Shown here in pieces: positions 1 to 8,200 of a DNA stretch of 11,933 nucleotides. Source of the DNA: Cytophagales bacterium. GTDB lineage: Bacteria > Bacteroidota > Bacteroidia > Cytophagales > MED-G16. Where the stretch lies: positions 1 through 11,933 of the forward strand of contig JAPYTU010000046.1 in NCBI GenBank assembly GCA_029940715.1, written 5' to 3'. The notes beneath the pieces were generated by a model. It was not told where the DNA came from, did not search any database, and was given only the letters and a program-made list of their open reading frames with translations. The translations under genes and the position numbers were made by a program. Each line of letters opens with the position of its first letter. Position 1 is the stretch's first letter.

Positions 1-302
1 AAAGTTTAGAAATAGTTATAGAATTTATCAATAAAAATAAATGAAACATTTAATTTAAGAATGAGAGTTATTAATTAAATTTTCACATTAATAAAAGTGC
101 TAAAATGATTTGATATATTTATAAAAAACTATCTTTTAACATATTCTACAGTTATAAAATGTGTTACTTTAATTAAGTTTTACATTTTTTTTTATTCCTT
201 TAACCATATAAACAAACATTACCACACCACACACCAAATTATACGTTTTTTCTACGTTTTAAATACGATTTAATACACTACCTATCTCCAATCACATATC
301 TT
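1..302. other. AT-rich stretch with no gene seen
   Basis: I read both strands of these roughly 300 bases and found no open frame longer than about 30 codons with protein-like content, and no RNA gene. The sequence is mostly A/T homopolymer runs. A short repeated TACGTTTT-type word occurs around 242-262. It lies beyond the likely end of the minus-strand unit and could simply be spacer. Confidence 0.6.
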
Positions 303-331
303 TGATTTAAAAAGAATCGTTGTTTAAATCA
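303..331. repeat. 9-bp perfect inverted repeat
   Basis: The arms TGATTTAAA (303-311) and TTTAAATCA (323-331) are exact reverse complements around an 11-base loop. The stem is AT-rich and would be weak as RNA. It lies immediately beyond the T-tailed hairpin at 335-372 when read on the minus strand, so the two may form a tandem transcription-end region. It could also be a protein-binding palindrome or chance in AT-rich DNA. Confidence 0.4.
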
Positions 332-334
332 CAC

Positions 335-372
335 AAAAAAAGACCTACAAACTTTTACATCTATTGGTCTTT
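335..372 (-). terminator. Candidate intrinsic terminator for the minus-strand unit
   Basis: Read on the minus strand, AAAGACC (372-366) and GGTCTTT (345-339) form a 7-bp stem with three G:C pairs around a 20-base loop. The downstream arm continues directly into T residues, making a run of seven T at 341-335. A stem followed by a U-run is the form of a Rho-independent terminator. The long loop weakens the call. It lies downstream of the alkaline phosphatase gene and the decayed frame at 411-656, which are on the same strand. Confidence 0.45.
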
Positions 373-410
373 GTTCAAATATATCTAATGAACAAATTAA
401 ATATACACAT

Positions 411-656
411 TCAAAACATTTTTCTTATTTTGATTTTTCGTTTTTGTTCTTCAATAAATAACTTCACGTCATTATTCGTCTTTAGTAAATAATCACTAAA
501 GAAATCTCTAAACTTATCATAAAACATATTCAAAAACATTTCTTTATGAAATCTATCATTCTTATAATATAGATTCCCAACAATTATATCTTTTGATATA
601 TCCCTTTTAATATTTTTATCAAAGTCATTTAATACTTTTTGTTTTTTATTAAATAA
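411..656 (-). pseudogene. Decayed or 5'-truncated coding remnant, C-terminal part
   Basis: On the minus strand an uninterrupted frame of 81 codons runs from just after a TAA (659-657) to a TGA (413-411). It has no ATG until codon 40. The translation looks protein-like rather than random: it has mixed charged and aromatic residues, for example NLYYKNDRFHKEMF and IEEQKRKIKIRKMF, and a lysine/arginine-rich tail. I do not recognise a family. It starts only 17 bases beyond the alkaline phosphatase stop codon and has no start of its own, so the likeliest reading is the 3' end of a gene whose 5' part was lost. A small gene starting at codon 40 (about 42 residues), or chance openness in AT-rich DNA, are alternatives. 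Confidence 0.35.
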
Positions 657-672
657 TTAAAATCTAATTTTT

Positions 673-1794
673 CTAGTCAACAGGATTTCCCCATTTTGTA
701 ACTTCTATGATTTTATGAAAGATTTCTGTGTTTTCATAAATACCAACAAATACTTCCGAACCAGGTCCGTAAGCGAAAACGGGAACTAAGGTAGCGGAGT
801 GTCCTTTTATAGAAAAAGCCATATCAATTTCACTGTAATCACTGTATTCAGAACCGTCATCCTTTAGTCGTGTTTTGGATTTTAATGTAAAGCCACCTGT
901 TTCATGATCTGAAGTCACAATGACTAAAGTATTACCATCCTTTTCAGCAAAATCTAGTGCTTTTCCAACGGCATCATCAAAATCAATAAGCTCTGAGACT
1001 AAATACTCTCCATTATTATCATGTCCACCCCAATCTACTTGTGAACCCTCAGTCATTAGAAAAAATCCAGATTCATCCTTATTCAAAAACTGAATCCCTA
1101 AATCGGTTGCATTAGACAAAAAGTCTCCTCTATTATTAATGATAGTTGGCATAGCATCTTGTGCCAAAAAATAACCTTGCTTTTGATTTGATTTGATGTC
1201 ATCTAAATCACTAAGAGCTACAGTATCGATACTGAAATTATTCTTTTCTAATTCATTTAATAAATTTAACTGATCGCTACGCTTATTAAAAAATTGCAAA
1301 CCACCACCAGCAAAAAAATCAATATCAGATTTTGGCAATTGTAATGCTATCTTTTCTGTAGCTCCCCTAGAAATTGAATGTGCAAAGAAACTTGCAGGAG
1401 TAGCATGCGTAATTGACGATGTAGCTATAATTCCTGTTTTTATGTGTTTCAAAGAAGCTATTTCTACTAAATTCTCAACTGATGTCGAATCATCTTCAAC
1501 ACCGATAGCACCATTAAATGTTTTCACTCCAGTTGCAAAAGCAGTAGCTGCAGCACCTGAATCGGTAACATCTTCACGGGAAGATGATGTGTTTATTAAA
1601 CCAATATTTCTAAATCGAGAATAATTGACTGAAGTGTCTTTAAAATAAAAAGCAGATGAGATTTGAGATAACCCTGCACCATCACTAATTAATAATATGA
1701 CATTCTTAGGTTGCGGAACCTCGTCTATATTCTCTTTACAGTTAGATAGCATCAATAATGTGAAACTCAAGATCGTGATTTGTATTTTTTTCAT
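673..1794 (-). CDS. Alkaline phosphatase, PhoA superfamily, predicted lipoprotein
   Basis: This 373-residue protein is predicted to hydrolyse phosphate monoesters outside the cytoplasm. A hydrophobic N-terminus ends in a lipobox, LSNC, with Cys19 as the lipidation site. The alkaline phosphatase signature is complete and in order: metal ligand Asp38 in ISDGAG; nucleophile Ser79 in DSGAAATAFATG; Thr129-His130-Ala-Thr-Pro; Glu249, Asp254 and His258 in EGSQVDWGGHDN; Asp296-His297 in TSDHETGG; and His332 in GHSA. These correspond to the two-zinc, one-magnesium site of E. coli PhoA. At 373 residues it is a compact family member. It is followed on the same strand by a decayed frame. Together with the exported EEP protein upstream, the context suits phosphate scavenging; I see no Pho box. 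Its base composition looks less AT-extreme than the plus-strand cluster, which could mean a different origin. The enzyme family is certain; the substrate is not. Confidence 0.93.
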   Translation of the reverse strand: MKKIQITILSFTLLMLSNCKENIDEVPQPKNVILLISDGAGLSQISSAFYFKDTSVNYSRFRNIGLINTSSSREDVTDSGAAATAFATGVKTFNGAIGVEDDSTSVENLVEIASLKHIKTGIIATSSITHATPASFFAHSISRGATEKIALQLPKSDIDFFAGGGLQFFNKRSDQLNLLNELEKNNFSIDTVALSDLDDIKSNQKQGYFLAQDAMPTIINNRGDFLSNATDLGIQFLNKDESGFFLMTEGSQVDWGGHDNNGEYLVSELIDFDDAVGKALDFAEKDGNTLVIVTSDHETGGFTLKSKTRLKDDGSEYSDYSEIDMAFSIKGHSATLVPVFAYGPGSEVFVGIYENTEIFHKIIEVTKWGNPVD

Positions 1795-1885
1795 TATAAT
1801 GTAGTGTTGTTCTTGAAAATAGATTACTAAATTAATGCTTATTCTATTTTTATCTCGCTATTTAATTAAAATAATTACCTTGAAA

Positions 1886-2020
1886 TTATCTTCTTCTTCT
1901 ATTGTGATGAGTTAATCTAACTATACGGTTATCCTTACCCCACTCTGGAATTTCAATTACGTGATTCGCTAGTTTTTCTATTTCTGTATCTCCTTTTGAA
2001 ACAATTGCTCTTTTAAAGTT
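1886..2020 (-). pseudogene. Fragment resembling the GlmS C-terminal SIS (sugar isomerase) domain
   Basis: A minus-strand frame of 44 codons runs from after a TAG (2023-2021) to a TAA (1888-1886) with no start codon. Its middle, AIVSKGDTEIEKLANHVIEIP (codons 5-25), closely resembles by eye the stretch of glucosamine-6-phosphate synthase that reads AIV.EGD...KLADHVIEIP in many bacteria. The expected continuation ending DQPRNLAKSVTVE is absent. Instead a short tail leads to four arginines and a stop. Without start, N-terminal domains or true C-terminus this cannot be functional as GlmS, so I read it as debris from a duplication or rearrangement. The match is from memory of the family, not from a search, and the downstream tail could belong to another protein. 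It fills most of the gap between the phosphatase and the EEP gene. Confidence 0.4.
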
Positions 2021-2024
2021 CTAA

Positions 2025-2053
2025 TTATAAAATTTCTTCTTTTTATTTTATAA
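2025..2053. repeat. 9-bp AT-only inverted repeat after the EEP gene
   Basis: TTATAAAAT (2025-2033) and ATTTTATAA (2045-2053) are exact reverse complements around an 11-base pyrimidine loop. It begins 4 bases beyond the stop codon of the minus-strand EEP gene. It could act as a weak transcript-end hairpin, but it has no G:C pair and no clear U-run on the minus strand. Confidence 0.3.
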
Positions 2054-2057
2054 TAAA

Positions 2058-2972
2058 TTATCTAAACTTAAATGTTGTAACAACAAATCCATGATCAGAA
2101 GGATAGATAATTTCTTTGCCATTTATAAAAAGAGGCTCATTTAAAAAACTCATATAAGATTTTGAATTTGTAGATTTTATGGATTTTCCTTTATAAAAGA
2201 TATAATCTATTCTATGTGAATCATTTCTCTTTTTATTATCCCAAGTAATTCCAGGATGCGTAATTGGATTAGGGTTTTCTTTTCTATATGAGTCAATTAA
2301 ACCTAGGTTTTCTAAAATTTTGGTTGAGTTCCAAGGAACCACCAAATTATTATGTAATTTTTTAGTTTTATTACCCCAATCTTTGTGTGAAAGAGTGTTC
2401 ATATCTCCACCAAAAATCATTGGAATTGAATCTGTTTCGGCACCATATTTTTTTAAATAGGGAAGTACTTTTTGAATCATATTATATTTATGTTCACTTT
2501 TTTCCCATTCTAATAATTCTTCTACCGATTTACCCATTTTTTCAGGTTCGTCATTCCAGGGTAAATAATGAAACCAATTAGAAAAAAAACGAATTTTTTT
2601 TCCATTTATCAAAATTTCAATTCCTCCTAAATAGAATGGATATTTTGTATCAATTCTCATACCTAATGGATGTTTTGAATATATTGATAAATTTATGGAA
2701 GGATCATCTAATGCTGTTTCTTCAGAGGTAATCAAATGAAAATTGTAACCTAAAGAATTTGCAATGAAAGGACCTGATCCATATGTTTCTACCATTAAAA
2801 CAACATCTGGATCAATTTCTTTAATTATTTTTACTACATTTTCTTTACCATTTTTAATATCGTTTGCTCCATGCAGAATATTCCATGCCATTACTTTGAA
2901 AGTATTTGTTTGAGCGTTAATAGAAGTGCTTAAAAGAATTAAATAAACACAAAACAAGTTGCGTTTTCTCAT
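2058..2972 (-). CDS. Exported endonuclease/exonuclease/phosphatase (EEP) family hydrolase
   Basis: This gene is predicted to encode a 304-residue secreted metal-dependent phosphodiesterase or phosphatase of the DNase I-like fold. I place the start at 2972, not at the longer in-frame ATG at 3101. From 2972 the protein begins with a clean signal peptide (MRKRN, a hydrophobic core, then SINAQ), and the longer form would run into the divergent neighbour. EEP motifs are present in order: Asn31 in WNILHG, Glu62 in LMVET, Asp190 and Asn192 in GGDMN, Asp256 in HRIDYIF, and Asp293-His294 in PSDHG. These match the Mg-binding and catalytic positions of the fold. The family spans nucleases, sphingomyelinases and inositol phosphatases, so the substrate is open. 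It sits upstream of an alkaline phosphatase on the same strand, and nucleic acid or phospholipid phosphate scavenging is a reasonable inference. Confidence 0.85.
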   Translation of the reverse strand: MRKRNLFCVYLILLSTSINAQTNTFKVMAWNILHGANDIKNGKENVVKIIKEIDPDVVLMVETYGSGPFIANSLGYNFHLITSEETALDDPSINLSIYSKHPLGMRIDTKYPFYLGGIEILINGKKIRFFSNWFHYLPWNDEPEKMGKSVEELLEWEKSEHKYNMIQKVLPYLKKYGAETDSIPMIFGGDMNTLSHKDWGNKTKKLHNNLVVPWNSTKILENLGLIDSYRKENPNPITHPGITWDNKKRNDSHRIDYIFYKGKSIKSTNSKSYMSFLNEPLFINGKEIIYPSDHGFVVTTFKFR

Positions 2973-3030
2973 TAGATTTATAAAATATAATATCATTTTC
3001 AAATTAATACATATAATATAAAAGTTAAAT

Positions 3031-3062
3031 TTTAAAGTAATGCTTGATAATCTTAATTTTTG
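3031..3062 (+). promoter_or_regulatory. Diverged promoter-like element overlapping the start of the membrane-protein gene
   Basis: The sequence TTGATAATCT (3044-3053) followed by TAATTTTTG (3054-3062) resembles the TTGATAATNG-TAGATTG element found before the genes at 9712, 10657 and 11575. It also comes near the Bacteroidota -7 consensus TAnnTTTG, with one extra T. It has no TTG at the -33 position (TTA at 3032-3034). If real, transcription starts inside the first codons of the frame beginning at 3040, and translation would have to start further in. AT-richness makes chance similarity possible. Confidence 0.3.
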
Positions 3063-3672
3063 TGAACTAAAGAAATTTGAATTGTGGCTTGTTATACGCA
3101 TTTATTTTGTTGCTTCTGTACCTATTATATTAATGCTGTATTCATTATGGACTAGAAAAATTTCTTTATCAGTATTATACACATTGATCTGCGCATTTAT
3201 TATTGCTGCATTGGGCTGGGAAATATGGTTTACTTATGGTTTAGCAGGAGGCTTGCCAGTTGATGAACGAAGGAGTGCTATGTTGACTTGTGCAATTTCT
3301 GTTGATTTAAATTGGTTTTTGAATTCATTGGCTGATGTCACAGTAGTTTGGATTGGTTTATTATTAGCTCGATTTATTTATCGTGGTAAGCAATCACCAT
3401 TCTTAGAATGGAAATGGCCAGCTTTTTTTATTTTATTTTTTTGGTTTTTGATTCAAAACATATATGTAGAGGCATTTATTTATCATATGCAATTAGGTAG
3501 TAATGGTGATTTTTCATGGGCCCCTATGAGTCCACTTGGATCATGGTTTAATCCTACTTTATTTGAAATAGTAGGACGTCCAATTACACTACAAGCACAA
3601 ATATGTTGGATTTTAGTTACTCCTATTATATATGCTTTGTCAATATTTTTTTATAATAGATATAAAAAATGA
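3040..3672 (+). CDS. Predicted 5-helix inner-membrane protein of unknown function
   Basis: This is a 210-residue protein I cannot assign to a named family. Hydrophobic helices are visible at about residues 17-37, 41-64, 97-114, 127-148 and 184-204, each flanked by basic residues (TRK, ERR, YRGK, NRYKK). Polar and aromatic stretches between helices, GGLPVDERR and FSWAPMSPLGSWF, may form conserved loops. Its stop codon overlaps the start of the sulfatase gene by ATGA, so the two are almost certainly translated from one mRNA and may act together, for example in export, anchoring or uptake. That role is inferred from position only. The start is uncertain: the ATG at 3040 lies within a promoter-like element. 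A TTG at 3082 would give 196 residues and begin right at the first helix. Confidence 0.7.
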   Translation: MLDNLNFCELKKFELWLVIRIYFVASVPIILMLYSLWTRKISLSVLYTLICAFIIAALGWEIWFTYGLAGGLPVDERRSAMLTCAISVDLNWFLNSLADVTVVWIGLLLARFIYRGKQSPFLEWKWPAFFILFFWFLIQNIYVEAFIYHMQLGSNGDFSWAPMSPLGSWFNPTLFEIVGRPITLQAQICWILVTPIIYALSIFFYNRYKK

Positions 3673-5177
3673 AAAACATAACTTTTCTTTTTCTTTTAGT
3701 TTTTTTTATTTCTTGTACGAATAAAACAATAGATCATCCAAATGTTTTATTTATTTCAATTGATGATTTAAATGATTGGAATGAGCCATTAGGTGGTAAT
3801 AATCAAGTTATTACACCATATTTATCAGATTTTTCAAATGAGTCTGTAAATTTTACCAAAAATTACTGCACAAGTCCAGGTTGTAATCCTTCTCGATCTA
3901 CTATGATGACTGGATTGCATACATATACTTCCGGGATGTATTCAAACTATCAAGATTGGAGAAAAGTACCTAAGATGGCTGAAGCTACAACTCTTGCTGA
4001 GTATTTTAAAAATAATGGATATTATACAGCGGGTGCTGGAAAAATATACCATTATTCACAGGTTCATCCAGATAGTTGGAATAATTATTATCCATCACAA
4101 GTTAACAATATGCCTAAAGATTATATTCCTGAGGATGCTCCAGTAAATATGCCTCCTTTTAAGTACATGTATAACGCATTTGATTGGGAGGGTATCTCTG
4201 TTGGAAATGAGGAAACGAGTGATTACAAGAGTGTTGAATACATATCTAATATGTTAAAAAAAGATCATGATAAGCCTTTCTTTTTAGCATGTGGTATATA
4301 TAGACCTCATCTACCATGGTATGTTCCTAAAAAATATTTTGATATGTATCCTCTTGAAGACATTTCAATGCCAGAACTGTTAGAAAATGATACTAGTGAT
4401 TTGGGAGATAGGGCGAAAGAGTTAATTAGTAGGGGAGGAAATTATCATAAAAATGTTATAGAAGCAGGTAAGTGGAAAGAAGCAATTCGTGGGTATTTAG
4501 CATCCATCACATTTGCAGATGCTATGGTCGGTAAATTGTTAGAAAATTTAAAAATGAGCAAGTATGCTGATAATACAATAATTGTTATATGGTCAGATCA
4601 TGGATGGCAGTTAGGTGAAAAGATGCATTGGAGGAAATTTGCTTTATGGGAAAATGTAATAAAAACTTTGCTTATGATAAAAGCTCCTGAAGGTATTACT
4701 GTTTTACCAAGTGGAAGTAATAATGGTAAAAATGTGGAGAGTTTAACTTCATTATTAGATATTTATCCCACGCTTGTTGAATTGTGTGATTTGCCGAAAA
4801 ATAATAATTTGGAAGGTAAAAGTTTAGTTAAACTACTTAAAAATCCTGAGCGTAAAATTGATAGGAGTATTATAACAACCTATGATTTTGCAGACTACTC
4901 TGTTAGAAAAGGTCCCTGGCATTATATTAATTATGTAGATGGAAGTGAGGAGTTATATAATCTAGAAAATGATAATGAAGAATGGTATAACTTAATAGGT
5001 CAAGGTTCTTATGAAAATATAGTTGATGAATTACGTTCTCATATACCAACTGATCCAGTTAAAATTCCTAAGAAATCATTAATTCCATTATTAGAACATC
5101 ATATTCCCCCTGTTACATCTAAAGAGTTTTATTTTAGTGAAGAGAGGATAAATTGGTTAAAGAGATTTAATAATTAA
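3669..5177 (+). CDS. Type I sulfatase, iduronate-2-sulfatase-like, predicted lipoprotein
   Basis: This 502-residue enzyme is predicted to hydrolyse sulfate esters, probably on a sugar, from the cell envelope. The N-terminus is a short hydrophobic segment ending in lipobox FISC, with Cys16 lipidated. The metal-binding pair Asp32-Asp33 lies in ISIDDLNDW, the form typical of iduronate-2-sulfatase-like members. The modified active site is Cys72-Asn-Pro-Ser-Arg76, a canonical CxPSR motif whose cysteine must become formylglycine. The second metal site, Asp310-His311 in WSDHGWQLGE followed by HW and LWE, is also typical of that subgroup. Length is normal. The formylglycine-generating enzyme is not encoded in this window and must come from elsewhere in the genome. 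It overlaps the upstream membrane-protein gene by ATGA. Family confidence is high; the actual sulfated substrate cannot be read from sequence. Confidence 0.93.
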   Translation: MKNITFLFLLVFFISCTNKTIDHPNVLFISIDDLNDWNEPLGGNNQVITPYLSDFSNESVNFTKNYCTSPGCNPSRSTMMTGLHTYTSGMYSNYQDWRKVPKMAEATTLAEYFKNNGYYTAGAGKIYHYSQVHPDSWNNYYPSQVNNMPKDYIPEDAPVNMPPFKYMYNAFDWEGISVGNEETSDYKSVEYISNMLKKDHDKPFFLACGIYRPHLPWYVPKKYFDMYPLEDISMPELLENDTSDLGDRAKELISRGGNYHKNVIEAGKWKEAIRGYLASITFADAMVGKLLENLKMSKYADNTIIVIWSDHGWQLGEKMHWRKFALWENVIKTLLMIKAPEGITVLPSGSNNGKNVESLTSLLDIYPTLVELCDLPKNNNLEGKSLVKLLKNPERKIDRSIITTYDFADYSVRKGPWHYINYVDGSEELYNLENDNEEWYNLIGQGSYENIVDELRSHIPTDPVKIPKKSLIPLLEHHIPPVTSKEFYFSEERINWLKRFNN

Positions 5178-5203
5178 TCACTCATTTAATAATATCTTAA
5201 GAT

Positions 5204-5228
5204 TTTTATTTTATTTAATAAAATAAAA
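5204..5228. repeat. 25-base AT-only palindrome between sulfatase and beta-propeller genes
   Basis: Arms TTTTATTTTATT (5204-5215) and AATAAAATAAAA (5217-5228) are exact reverse complements around a single T. It stands in the 96-base gap after the sulfatase stop. As RNA it would form an A:U-only hairpin, followed by a T-rich stretch at 5229-5248. It may be a weak terminator or attenuator, or a cruciform-prone palindrome. Low complexity raises the odds of chance. Confidence 0.35.
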
Positions 5229-5273
5229 TTTCATATATTTATTTTTTAAACAACTTAACCTTAATTCAGAATT

Positions 5274-8200
5274 ATGAAATTTAAATTATTATCAATCTTA
5301 GTAAGTATTATCTTTATTTCTCCTTTTAACCTACAATCATTTTCTAATAAAGATAGCATAATTAATCACTTAGAATGGAGAAGTATAGGACCAGATAGGG
5401 GAGGTAGATCAATTGCTGTTTCTGGATCTTCCTCTAGAATAAACGAATATTATTTTGGTGCTGTTGGGGGAGGATTATGGAAAACTATTGATGGTGGACA
5501 AACATGGAAACCAGTGACAGATGGTCAATTAAAGAGTTCTTCAGTGGGAGCAGTTGCTGTTTCTAATTCAAATCCCGATGTTGTTTATATAGGCATGGGT
5601 GAAACTGAACTAAGAGGAAATATTATGCAAGGTGATGGAGTATATAAATCTATAGATGCTGGAAAAACATGGGAACATGTTGGTTTAGAAGAAACTCAAG
5701 CTATATCCAAAATTAGAGTTCATCCAACGAATCCAGATATTGTTTATGTAGCTGCACTTGGTCATCCATATGGTGAGAATCCTGAGAGAGGAGTTTTTAA
5801 ATCTACTGATGGAGGTAAGAATTGGAAAAAAATATTATTTAAAAGTACAAAAGCAGGTGCTATCGACTTAGTTATGGATGCTAATAATCCTGATGTTTTA
5901 TACTCAACTTTTTGGCAGGTGTATAGAACACCTTATAAAATGCTTGGTGGTGGTCCAGATTGCGGTATTTATAAAACTACTGATGGAGGAAAATCGTGGG
6001 AGGATATTTCAGAAAATTCTGGACTTCCTAGTAGACCATTAGGTAAGATTGGTATCACCGTTTCTCCAGTAAATTCAAATAGATTATGGGCCCTTGTAGA
6101 GGCAAATAATGGAGGAGTCTATACTTCTGATGACGCAGGGAGTACGTGGTCATTAATTAATGATGAAAGAAAATTAAGACAAAGAGCATTTTATTATAGT
6201 AGAATTTATGCCGATCCTAAGGATGAAAATACAGTATATGCACTAAATACTGGATTTTATAAGTCGGTTGATGGAGGAAAAACTTTTGATAAGAGAATCA
6301 TTGTTCCCCATGGGGATAACCATGATTTATGGATAGATCCTCAAAATCCTATGCGTATGGTAAATGCTAATGATGGGGGTGGTTGTGTTTCAGTGAATGG
6401 AGGAGAATCTTGGACAGATTTGGATTTTCCTACCTCTCAATTTTATCACATCATGGTAACTAGAGATTTTCCTTATATGATTTGTGGTGCTCAGCAAGAT
6501 AATTCTACTATGTGCATTCCTTCAGAAGGTTGGAATTTTAAACAAGCTAGAGGACCGCATAAAGAATACTACTATGCTATAGGTGGTGGAGAATCGGGTT
6601 ACATAAGTCAACACCCAAATAAATTGGACTGGTTTTATGCCGGTAGTCAGGGGGCTCTTCTAACAAAGTATGATAGAAGTAATGGTTATAGAAGAGATAT
6701 CCAGGTTTATCCAAGATTTTTTTCTGGTGAACCCTCAAGTGCTTTACCTGAAAGATGGCAATGGACATTTCCTATAGTCTTTTCTCCATTAAATGCTAAT
6801 AAATTATATACTTGTTCGCAACATGTATGGGTATCAGAAGATGATGGTCAAAGTTGGACTAAAATTAGTCCTGATCTTACTTATGCAGACCCAAATACTT
6901 TAGGTGACACTGGAGGAATAATAACAAATGATATGAATGGACCTGAGATATATGCCACGGTTTTTGCATTAGCATTATCAAATCATGATGAAAATGTAAT
7001 TTGGGCTGGTTCTGATGATGGTCTTGTTCATATAACAATGGATCATGGAAAAACTTGGAAAAACATCACTCCAATTGATATGCCAAAAGATACAAGAATT
7101 AGTATTATTGAAGAGTCTACACATAATCCAGGAACTGCTTATATAGCAGCTAAGAGATATCAAATGGATGATAGGAAGCCATATATATGGAAAACATCTG
7201 ATTATGGTAAAACTTGGGATTTAATAGTTGATGGTATAAGAAAAGATGATTTTATTCATGTTGTAAGAGAAGATTTAATTGTTCCTGGACTATTGTATGC
7301 AGGTGGAGAACATGGAGTATGGGTATCTTATGATAATGGAGATAATTGGTCTTCATTAAGTTTAAATATGCCTGATACACAAATTTCTGATTTAATTGTT
7401 ACCGATAAGGATATTGTCGTTGGAACGCATGGTCGATCAATATATATTTTAGATGACATATCTCCAATAAGAGAGATGTCTAAAGTTGATCTTAATAAAC
7501 CTCATCTCTATGATACTTATTATGCTGCTAGACGTATACAAAATGCAGAAATTAAATATTATTTACCAGATGATGTAACTTCTTTAAATATTAGAATTTT
7601 TGATCAAAAAGGAAATATTGTATTAGAAAAAGAAGGATTGATAGAAAAAGATGCCTCAGAAGAAGAATCTTCTTGGTATGGTTCAGATAATAAAAATCCT
7701 TCAATGAAAAAAGGATTAAATACATATATATGGAATCTTAGATATCCTGGAGCTACAGAGTTTGAAGGTATGATAATATGGTCAGCAAGACCACAATTAG
7801 GACCTATTGCACCTCCAGGAAAATATATAATAGAGTTGACCATTAATAATAAAAAGTATGAAACATCTGTGGATTTAATTAAGGATTCAAGAATAGATGT
7901 ATCAGATGATGATATTAATGTTCAGTTTAATTTTGCTATGGAAATTAGAAACCAAACAGATTTGGCTAATAGAAGTGTTATAGAAATAAGGAATATGAAG
8001 GTACATTTAGATAGTATTATTTCTAAAAAATCTTCTAGCAGATCAGCTAAAATAAAAACGTTAATATCTAACCTTGAAACTATTGAGTCAAGTATTTATC
8101 AGGTGAAAAATCAAAGTGGTCAGGACCCTTTAAATTTTCCTATCAGAGTAAATAATAGACTTGCTTATTTAAGGAAAAGTGTTGAGAGTGGAGATGGATT

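Noticed and set aside
1442..1624. Plus-strand frame inside the alkaline phosphatase gene
   Set aside because: It is antisense to the conserved DSGAAATAFATG active-site region, and its alanine-rich composition is a mirror of that motif.
2973..3101. Longer N-terminus for the EEP gene starting at the ATG at 3101
   Set aside because: The extra 43 residues are A/T-driven and precede a complete signal peptide that begins at 2972. The extension would also overlap the divergent membrane-protein gene.
6577..7843. Minus-strand open frames at 6577-6768, 6978-7163 and 7604-7843
   Set aside because: They lie wholly inside the Asp-box gene, have no recognisable domain or signal, and are explained as antisense shadows of a strongly supported coding frame.
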